Shown: piece by piece, positions 49,101 to 60,000 of the stretch
How the letters are laid out: each line of letters starts with the position of its first letter
How positions within the stretch are numbered: the first letter of the stretch is position 1
Origin: Brienomyrus brachyistius
Lineage: Eukaryota > Chordata > Actinopteri > Osteoglossiformes > Mormyridae
Assembly (NCBI RefSeq): GCF_023856365.1
Contig: NC_064539.1
Span: 27,803,493 to 27,867,492, forward strand
Direction of reading: 5' to 3'
DNA length: 64,000 nucleotides
Made by a program: the position numbers and the translations under genes
Notes under the pieces: model-generated
Told to the model about the DNA's origin: nothing
The model's input: only the letters and a program-made list of their open reading frames with translations
Database searches by the model: none

Positions 49101-52100
49101 TTTTTTGAAACGTCAGTGTTCACTTCCTTCATCCCAGGCTTTGCGTTTTATATGGTATTGAGAAACATTAAACAAATAATGTTGGCCTTTTTTGGAGGGA
49201 AAAGCAGATTTTTCTCTCCTCAGGCTTAATTTGACATTTATTTCCAGGAGTTTCATTTTGCTATGTGAACTTGACAACTGGCAAACTGTGCGTTTGTGTG
49301 TTTCTTTTTATGTGTGGCTCTATTATTATCCCATTTAGCCAGTATAACCAGTAAGTATTTGTGTTCTCTTGCTTAGGTAGAGAGCTAACCACCCCACTGG
49401 ACACAACCACTGGTCCCACATCAACTGTAACAGTGTCAGAGGGAACCGAAGCACCTGAGAGGCTGCTTGAGGGTGCAGTTCACATTATACCGAGTGAAAC
49501 AGAGATGGAGATCCGTGAGTCTCCCAGACTGCTGCACGCCTCTGCAACATCACCCCCCCCTGAGTTTGTATCTGTCTCAAGCCAGGAACCTGCAAGCAAA
49601 CAGCCTGTCAGTGAGGAGCTTGTAGAAGAGCCTTCAGCCATGTTCTCCACCAGCATGGCTCCTGCTGGCCAATCTTTCTCCCCATCTCCATCATCCCTGA
49701 CCACTTCTCTATTTGACACTGACACTGAGCCAACAGAAATCCCTGAGAGCAACATCGGGCAAGTAGAATCAATACCATGGGCTGATCCTGTCACAGTGGA
49801 GAACTTACCGGAGCTGCCCACTCCCAAAAGTGCTACCCCCTACCTCGACTTACCTACCAAGGATGAAACAGAGCAGGGTAGTGCAGTGGAAGACACAACT
49901 CAACTCCATGAACAGGGTCTTGTTGAGGCATCAGCCCCAGTTCAACAGAGTGAGCCTGAGATTCTGCCTGTGACTGTCGGAATCACCTCAGAACCGCATT
50001 CGACACCAGGCTCGCCCACTGAGCTGCTTACATCCACAGAAGTGGAGGACTCCAATCAGAAAACAGTGGCGCAGGAAGAAGGAAGTGCTTCCAGTGGACT
50101 TACCTGGTTAAGTCAACCCACTACTGCATCCTTTTTATCAAAAGAACCTTCTCCTAAAGACCAAGATTTGGGAAAGCCTGCTGTTGTGTACAAGGAAGAG
50201 GGTTCCACGGACTTTGATGCCTTGACCAGTCTTTCTAAAGCAACCGCCACAATGCCGTTGATGGAGACAGAGAGAACAGCTGATATCATCAAAACTGAAG
50301 AGATGGAAGATACCACCATGGACACGACAATCATTGATGAGTCAGCTACAGGCCAGTGGAATCCCGTGGACATTTCTCAGGCCGACAAAGATGCAAAAAC
50401 AGCACATGTCCGCGTCATCATTGTCAACATTCTTGATAAGAACAGTTCAGGTGAGTATATTATACTATCCTCTTACACCATTTCACATTACAGTGGCCAT
50501 TTATAAAATACTAAAATAAAATCTAAAATCCTGCTATGAAAAACAATTTTAACAAATCCTAGAAAATTGGATACATTTCCTATTGAATATTCAACAAGAA
50601 ATACACACATAAATCAATATTACTTTCTTATTTTACAGTCAATTAGTTTGTAAATAGAAATGACATGACACATTATAGTGTATAGTTTTTGCTGACGGCT
50701 TTCAAAGTATATAATTATGCACTTCCACAATTGTCATAATTCATTTTCTGTTTGGTTGGTTTTTGACAGAGCAGTGTTTCCCAGTCCGGTCCTAAGGGGA
50801 CCCACAGTCGATTCATGGTTTTTGCTCCCTCTGAGCTCTATGCCAGACAGTCCTACGGGACCTGGGAGGGAGCAAAAATGTGGGCCATCTGTGGATTGGA
50901 AAACATTGTGATAGAGAATGAGCTCTGCAGCTCTATTTCTTACATACTCTTGCTGTCACTGAATGTGACGCGCGTTTGAGCTGCAGAAGCTGTCCATGGT
51001 GCTGAAACCCATCACTTACAGACATACACATGCATTAGTAACAATTCCCAGTGCAGTGATTGTTACAGGAATGAGGCCTGGAGCATAACCTTGCAGTGTA
51101 ATATACAAAAAACTAATATTGGTGGTGCAATTCACGTAATTACAGGGCAATTCATTGGATTCTTTCTGTGGACAGGAAAAATGCACAAACAGAACAATCT
51201 ATTTGGGCTCCAAAGAAAATGATGTTTTGAGCTTTTTCTAAGGTATTTATCTTTGCTCTGGTTAGAGTATCACAGCTTAGGTTCCCAAATGTCTGCTAAG
51301 TGCACCACGTCCATTCCAGATACTTTGCCAATTTTTACTAGCATCTCACTTAATTAACTTGATTAGTTAATTAACGCTACAAGGTATTGATTAGCACTGG
51401 ATGCTTTCCTACGTTAATTTTCTTAAGGTGCCTCAGTCAAGGTTTCAAACGCTGGATGAAACCTTTCAGTAAATGTTGGGCAGCAGTGCTTGAAGACTTC
51501 TTGCAATTATGTTTATACAGATTATTGTTAATATTCCATGAATATCATTTAATGATGAATAATTGATACAATTTATATGTGTGACTGTAGTGATGCTAAT
51601 TTAAGCTGATTTTTTGATGACTTTCATTATTACATGGGAAGCAGATATTAGCTATATCCTACATCTTTCCTGGATCTTGAAAAGACTTTTGTTGAAATGG
51701 TTATGTGAGAGTTTGAAATTGAAATACGTGATCACATTGTCTCTGAGGAATGAGCAATTCGGTCTTGGGACACTGTAGGTGATAAATGAGGTTACAACTG
51801 GGTTTTGTGGGGGGGGAGGGGGGGTGAGGGTTTCTCTCCAGAACCTTCACTGACGGGTTTCCAGTTGCCACTTACTTTCCCAGCAGGTTTTATTGCCCCT
51901 TATGATTCCAGCTGCTGTTCTCTTTTCCAGGAGCATAGCCCCTGGCTGATACTCACCACTTAGCCACGCAGGTGTTAGGAGAGGGAGTGGTTACTTATTA
52001 TTATTAATTTAATTCTGAGTAGCAGCTTGTGGGAAAATGTGCCACAGGGTGTGTGTGTGTGTCTGAGATGAACAGTTGTTTGATAACCGGAATGAAAATG

Positions 52101-52364
52101 AAAATAAACATCTGTTTATGGAAGATCCGGATAGTCCTGCATGTAAGGGAGGAGAATTTGCAACCATTTGCAACCATTTACGGATGTTTGGACTGAATGT
52201 TATTCCCAGTGGTTGGGCCTGCAGCATCCTTCATATCACAAGTACATTGTTTGTCCAGGAAATGAATTAGCGGCTGTTTGTCAATGATTTAACATCTATC
52301 AAATCTTGTTAGCTGTTAAATTACATGACAAGGAACTACAGAAATTCAGAATTGATAACCGTAG

Positions 52365-52403
<39 letters not shown>

Positions 52404-55400
52404 GATATGGTTAATCTTTCCAGATTATTGCAATACCTTGCCCATACACCAAACGATACACAATCACGTCCATTTGACATATTTCCTTTCCCTGGGTGTC
52501 TGGATGGAGGATTTGATAGCTACATAGAAAGAACCCTTAACTAACTCTTAACTAACTCTTAACTAACTCTTAACTAATTTCTGCAATGCTTTCAGTCAAG
52601 ATTAAAAACAAGCTGAATGAAGTTGTCGTAAGTCTGCCGAGCTACTCGCACAGCTCAAGTCAGACTTTGTTGCTTCCAAAGTCATGTGGGCTTGAATGTG
52701 CTCTTTTTGCTGATTGTACCTCCTTCTTACTTTTGCAGTTGACTCAGTTTTGGAATTCCTGCAGCAAAACACCACCTCTCTGGAATCTCCTCTCATCAGC
52801 TCAGTTTTACACACTCCTGTTGTAGCACAGGAGGAGCCAATCATTGGTTCTGGAGAGCTGGATCTGATTCCCGCGTCTACTGTCACACTCGCCCCAACTG
52901 TAAGTTTTATTAATGGGAAACAAGAACTCACTCATCAAGCATTTTCTGAAGTGCAGGAAGCACGAGGAGACCAATTTGAAACTGCGTCTCCAGGAATGGT
53001 GGACTTCACCCAGCTGGGAGACAATGGCGACTATGAGAAATATACTGTGGAAACTGGATCTTTCACACCAGAAGACCCAGCAATAGAAATTATTACGGAC
53101 ACTGATGCCACCCTGACTACAGAAGAAGCTGCTGTGACCACATCACTGAGCGAAAGTTTCCCGACAAAGGAAACGCCACTCTTACCCACTTCGAAAGAAG
53201 TGATTCTAGAGCTTATGCCCTCTTCTGAAGCATCAGTGTCACCCAGCACGACAGCATCTGAAGGCACAGAAGGATCAGCAATGCATCCAACAGATGATGG
53301 AGCAGAAACCAAACGGGTAGATGTATCTGTAGAGGAGGCTTTGGTGTCTACCACAGCTTCTGATGTCTCTATGGCAGTTGCAACTGATGAGGCAGAAGTC
53401 CGAGAAGCAGACAAGACTTTCACAGGCGATTCACTGGGAGTGTTTTCTACTTTATCCCCGTTCCAAACTAGTCCTGGTGTTATAGATGGTCCTGGAACTC
53501 CAACTCGGCAAGAAACGATAGAGGACACTGAAGATTCTGCTTCTGCTGACAGTGAGGGCTCAGCAGATGTCTACCCTCCTGGTCTCACATCAGTGCAGCC
53601 AAAACGAACCACTTCCCCCTGGTTCACAGTTTCTGAGACTGAGACCTCAACAACCCCCCTTGTCACCGCGAGTAAAGACTTAGAGGAAAATGCACAGTTT
53701 ACAGCTCAAGTATCATTAGTACATACTGACAGCAAAATCTCACAAGAAACAACCGTGGAGAGCACACACGTACCACAGGTGGAAATAAGTACAGTATTAC
53801 CTTATGAGTCAAGTTCTGAACTTGGCAGTGGTGCCGTTACACAGGAAAGTGAGGCATCGACGTACGATGAAGAAAATGCAATCCAAGATTCTTCAGGAGA
53901 AGTGCCAGCTGTGACGGTCTTAATAAAGGATGTTTCTGAGTCTGTGTTAAGAACCGTTTCTCCGTTACCGGCAGAGACAGAAGGCAGTGCAGAGGGTTAC
54001 AGTCTAGAAATGCAGAGGACCTCTCAGTCACCCAAGACGGCAGATTCACTGGTGAGTGAAACATCCAGCCAGACCTCTGCCATTTCAGCCACTGGAACTC
54101 CAACTGTTCGTCCCCAAGATAACAACACGCAGCAGGTTCTGATGCCAGCACCAACAAGCAGCGATCTTGCCATCTCATCAGTCACAGAGCTCGAGGAGAA
54201 GACGACCAATCTGACTGATGAAATGAAAGGTGCGGATGAGCTTTTGTCACCTACTTCAGACAGCCTGGTAGAGGTGCCTATAATCGAAGTGGATACTGAG
54301 GCACCCCTTGAATCTTCTTCACGTTTTGTTCCCACCATTGAAACAGAAGAGGCCGCTGGTGAGACACCACTAACGGTCCAGTCCCCACTTTTGACGACTC
54401 TAGTACCAGAGGGATCTGGTGAAGAAGTAAATACATCAGCACCTCTTTATCCAGTGGTGCCTGAATTGTCCACGCCAGCCGTATCCACAATCCCATTTTC
54501 CCCTGCAAGTGAATTTTCTGGAGATGTTGTCTCTGGCGATGGGTCATCAATGGAAGCTTCATCTTCTGTTACTGAATCCATTGATGTATCAACTGGAATG
54601 GACACTGCAGATATTCCGAAGCCTGAGAAAACCACATCTAAGGAGTCCTTTCTGCAGGCCTCTACAGAGATTGCTTCAGTTTGGCAGGACACAGTGCTCA
54701 GGGAATCTGCACCAAGAACTATCCAGCCTGAAACTTTGCCTTCTTCTCTTCCAACCCGTGCAATAAGTGTCACTGAGGTGGATGTATTCAGCCCAGAGAG
54801 TGTGACAGGGGATGAGAAAGCTGTGGCTGACAAACGCAAGGATGCAACACCTACTGTGGGGACAATAGACACTGAAGTGACTGACTCAAGTACTGCAACG
54901 ACTTCCACTGTCATTCCTGATGAAGAAAAATCCATTGACTACAATGCTATTTCTGGACCGGAAATTGTTGAAGCGGAACCACCCCGCCCTGGGACAGAAG
55001 CAACAGACCAACTTGAGACAAGTTACACAGTTGAGGGCCAGACTGTTGAAATTCCAGGTATCCTCTTATATAACATAATGGAACATGTGTACCTAATATC
55101 TTTTGTCACAAGGTTCTTACATATTAACGCATGTTAAGCAAATATATAAACGTTGTAGAATTGTGAAATGCGCAGGTGTGTCTTTCTGTAATACTTCTTC
55201 ATACTTGCTTTGAATAGCTAAATGTTTAGCAATGGTTATTTTCACAGGAGTCTTTACCTGCACAGACAATGTTTGCCTAAACGGAGGCTCCTGCTTTATC
55301 GATGGAAAAGTTCACCATTGTGTATGTCCGCCTGGTTTTAATGGAGAAAAGTGCGAAACAGGTATCCTGGCCTCTTATAATGTTTGCTTCCTGTGACATT

Positions 55401-56996
55401 ACTGACATAATGCACAAGAGTTATTCTCTGAAATCACAAGCTAACATTTCAGTTTTTCATTTTAAAATCATCTAACATCACAATAAGCGTTTTGCTTGTA
55501 CTCTAACTGCATTTCTTGCTGATTCTCACGCTTGCAGACATAGATGAATGCCAGTCGAACCCCTGCCACAATGGGGCGACATGCATTGATGGTGTAAAGT
55601 CCTTTGCCTGCGTCTGTCTGCCCAGCTACACTGGCCCTCTCTGTGAACACGGTGAGTCTTGCAACTTTTCATATTTCACTGACCTGCAGAAACAGATTTA
55701 AGATTAATATATACCGGTCTGTATATCAGCTGTTGTATCACACCTCTGGGATTGAAGCTCGAATCTCTGCCATGACTCCATGTGTGTGGAGTTTGCATGT
55801 TCTTCCTGTGTCATTGTGAGGTTTCCTTTAGGTTCTCCTCCCACAGTCCAAAAATATGCTGAGGGTAAGTTGAGTTATCGAGCTTTCAGTAGGTACGAGT
55901 GTGTGTATGTGCCCTGTGACGGCTTGCAGCCTTTACTGGATTGTTCCCTGCCTTGAATCCATGGCTTCCCATGACGCTGCATATGTGAATAACAGATCGG
56001 TTTTTGGAAACGGCGTGAAAAGTTTCATATTAGTTATTACAAAATCGGAGTATTACTCTGAGGAATATAGAATTCCACCGTACATTTGGGTACAAAGATG
56101 TACAAAAGTGAATCAAATAAGGTCATTACATTTTTAATAACAGATACTAATTACATTATGAGAAAGCATTTAACATTGTATTATTCAAGTATTTATTTGC
56201 ATTATCAAATAAAGGAGCCTTCAGGTGATACATTGTCATATCTTAAGTTGCATGAATGAGTGAATGAAAGTCTGTTGAACTATTTTTGGCTGTTTGTTTG
56301 ATTGTTCTGTTGTTAATGAGTATGACTATTTAGCAGTGCACTGCTACAGGTACCAGACTTTTCTCGACAAGGGTTTTACTTGACAGTTTTAGCAGGTCTC
56401 TGCTGGTCTTTTTTCTTCTCTGCGATTCTGTAGAGCTGTAGAGCGTCTTGCACAGGAAGCACAGCTGGAGGTCAGATTTAGGGCAGGCTTTGGAGCCAAG
56501 AAAATCAGCTGAACGATCATTTGGGGAGACTTGGCTGCTGTAACTTTAATCCAGCTGCTAAGGAAGCATAATGCTAACCTTCAGCCGAATGAAAGAGCCC
56601 ATCACCTGGCATGCTTAGTTATCTCTGGGCATTTCGCTAAAATAAGTTTAAGGAGTCACACACTGTTCCAGTCGTTCCAGGTGTCAGGAAACGTGTGAAT
56701 TCTTTTTTCATACTTTGCATGACTGCAAATATAATAATGCTAATGATGATAATGTTAATAATAATAATAACAGCACATACAGTATACTACAAAAAGCAAC
56801 AATAATGCAATAAAGCAACACGTGCCACAAAGCTAGAAAATTTATTTCACATTTATAAGCCTGTCATGATGTCTTGACGTCACCTGACATTGGAGATGGC
56901 CCCATGGATATACCAAATATCCCCAAATAATTATCATTATTATTATTATTGTTGTTAATAACAATAATTATGATGATGATGATGATGATGATGATG

Positions 56997-57029
<33 letters not shown>

Positions 57030-60000
57030 GAACTGTCCAGGAAATAGTTTCTGAGTATATTGACACATTTGTGTCAATGTGAAATGAGGTCCTCTTTCAT
57101 ATTTTTGTATGTTGTGACAGTAGCAGAGTGAAGAGTCTTTCCTCTGGCCCAGGGAGTGAGGCCCTTTCTCTGAGCTGACTTGGCTGTTTGTCTAACTGCC
57201 TGTGTGGTGTGTTACTCCCAAGCTGAGGCCCTGTTCCTTTTCCTCCCAGAGCACAGCTCTATAAAACCTGTGGCTCTTGCAGGGACACAGCTGACGTTCG
57301 CTCACTGGCCGTGTCACATATATCAATATGGCCACACCTTCAGCTACGCCGCCAACAAACCGGAGCAGCAAACTTGTCGTCGGGACTCTTGTTTGAATTT
57401 TTGAGTGGCGTTTCTGACTGCAGGAGGACAGTTTATGCTAGTTTGTGTTAGGGTTTGACCAGAAAAAACCAGCGACATGGTGGGGGGAAAACTCGTGGGT
57501 CTGTAATTACCCAGTGGCCATTTGCCACTGCACCTCACTGCTAACACACAGCTGCTTTCTCAGGATTTGCTGCCAGAGAATCGGAAGAAAAAAGGAAGAA
57601 AAAGTGGGACCATTATTTTTCCAAGTGGTTTTACAGCTGGAGAAAGAATTATAATAGATAAAGGGGTGGTATTAGGTAATTAGATAAAAGACCTTCACAT
57701 TGTTGTTATTAACAACATAAATTTTTCTTGAATCACAGTTTTATTCCCTTTATTTATGTATTTCGACACAGTTTCACTCATAAACGCTTGCATCTCTATC
57801 AGCCTTTTCACAAATCATGGCTGCTTAGTCCTGCCCTCTGTTTGGCTCCTTGCTGGGCTGTTCAGGCTTCCTATGAGGTCAGATCTCCCAAAAAACTGAG
57901 TCACTTTCGCCAAAGACACTATACTCTTCAGTTACTCAGTACAGTTCCCACAGCCAGCCATTACGCACCTACTTTTTGTTCTCTTTAACCCCATTTTTGG
58001 TGCTTTGAAGAACTAAAGCAGTAATTAATTATAATCTCTGCCTTTTCCCCCATACAAATGAGCAGTAAATGCCACCATGCTAGATAATTCCCTGTTCATA
58101 TGCAGTTGATATAAGATTCGTAATTCACGATTGCTTATGGAGGAAATGATTTAATTCAGCTAAGCTAAAAGGACTGACGGAGAGTGACCAATCAGTAGAG
58201 AATAACTGCTCTACATCATTTTGTGGGATTCCCAGATGTTCCCAAGCCAGCTGGAAGATATAATACTTCCAGGGTGTTGTAGGTCTGCCTTGAGGTCTCT
58301 GTGGAGTGGGACGCATCCGGAAGCTGACCAGGTGGCTTCCATATGAGATGCCCAGCTTCCTCGGCCGACTCCTCTCGATCCAAAATAGCAATGGCTCTGT
58401 TCTCTATCTCTGTGAGAGCGTCCAGACCTCCAAACTCCTAACCTTCTCATGGAGAGTGACCCCTGGCAGCTGGGTTCGGTCACTTGTACTTGTGAACTTG
58501 CGTGTTTTATTCAATCACTACCTACAGTGCATGAGCATGGATAGGGATGTACATCGATCGGTATATCGCCTGGAACAAGTGGTGCCCTCTACAGTTCCTG
58601 GTAGGGCTGCTCTTGGTGATAAGCCAGGCAGATAAGCCAGACAAATTACTATCTAGCAAAGACCCTCAAAAAGGGAGTTAAAAAAGGTGTCTCTTGTCTG
58701 ATATAGGGTTACCAGGACATATTGCTGGAGCCAGGGCTGTGGACGGTAATTACTAATGTGAACCATATGGCCGGTTGACCCACAAACCCCTCTGACCCAT
58801 TAGGTGAAAGGTGGAGGTCAGATAGCGTGACATTTAGGCAAGACCTCTACACAGGATTGACACTTTAAAGAGTCTCGTTTAACGTTACCTGTATATCTTA
58901 TCTTAAGATGTGTGACAAACAAAGGTAATGTCAGTTGTTACATCCTTGGTTTACGGATGGCAGAGTTGTAAGCACCCAGTATACTAGTTAGCCAATGGAT
59001 TTTAATAATAACGAAAGATGTTTATTAAAAAAATATTAAGCAAAGACAAATCACCTCAAGACTGAGGCATTGAAAACTACAAACAGAACTATTTTGTGGT
59101 TTTAACCTATCAAACAAAAGCAAATAAACAAAACTCTTACTGCCCTAGTTATAACCAAACAGGAAAAAATACAAACTAAAAATGAGCACCCACTCCCTAC
59201 CGCTTCCTTACCCTCAGTAACATAAGTAGTTTAAACACCAAAGGAATACACAATTTACAATGTATTCAAAGGTGGATATTTCCAGCACAGGCATAAAGAG
59301 AGCGCCAGGCATCCAGAACAGCAACTAATGAGGGTTAGGGGGGCTGATGTGGGGCTTTATTTGGGCACCCATCTATCAGCCGTGGGGGGCAGTTTATCCT
59401 ACACACACTACACACTACACCACAATCTGAAATTTGCCACTAAAGAGTATTTTGCCTCTTTCTGTAACTAATATAATTGATGGATAGATAATATGTTGAA
59501 AATACAGGAATAAAATATGAAATACATGCTGCAATATCTGTTTTAAACTACTCATAGAAACATATTGCGCATAGAAATGTGTGCATAGATCATCCTGTTT
59601 CATACTGGTCACTGTTTGCTTTAAGGCAAATCAAAGCACCGACGCTCTTCAGCACATTACACGACAGAATGCCACTGTTTCCACAAAGACACTACATGTG
59701 GCTATTTAGAAAACAAGAACATTCATTATGTTCAATGAAATATGTAAGCAACCATATAATTATTTTCCTTTTTCTTGTTTTTCATTATAATGCTCAGATT
59801 GCATCCTCTCTTTCAGTTACTGCACAATTTGTTCTTTAAATGCTGCCGCTGTAATGATGGGGAAATGCCTCAGATTGTTACTGTGATGCTGAATGCTCTT
59901 TGTCCTATATGACGGATCCTTGTAGAGTTTCTTTATCCACAAAAAGATCATTTTTATTTACCTGCCTGCCACACTCCAGTTTAGTTTTTATTTGCTACGG

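Larger units (their letters stand above)
45301..49376. other. VCAN intron 6 (4.1 kb)
   Basis: It contains a minus-oriented tRNA-SINE (45370-45582), repeat family C (45920-46145) and a CA microsatellite (46150-46179). Chance ORFs near 47.1 and 47.7 kb show no recognisable domain. Confidence 0.55.
50451..52738. other. VCAN intron 7 between the two GAG exons (2.3 kb)
   Basis: It contains a 137-bp hAT-type MITE (50772-50908), a TAA/ATA microsatellite (52366-52402) and an 11-bp tandem repeat (52537-52580) close to the GAG-beta acceptor. Confidence 0.6.

Noticed and set aside
53031..54935. Long open frames on the minus strand inside GAG-beta (e.g. 53031-53528, 54447-54935)
   Set aside because: They are antisense shadows of a Ser/Thr/Glu-rich coding exon, whose composition suppresses stop codons on the opposite strand. 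No domain or splice context supports them.
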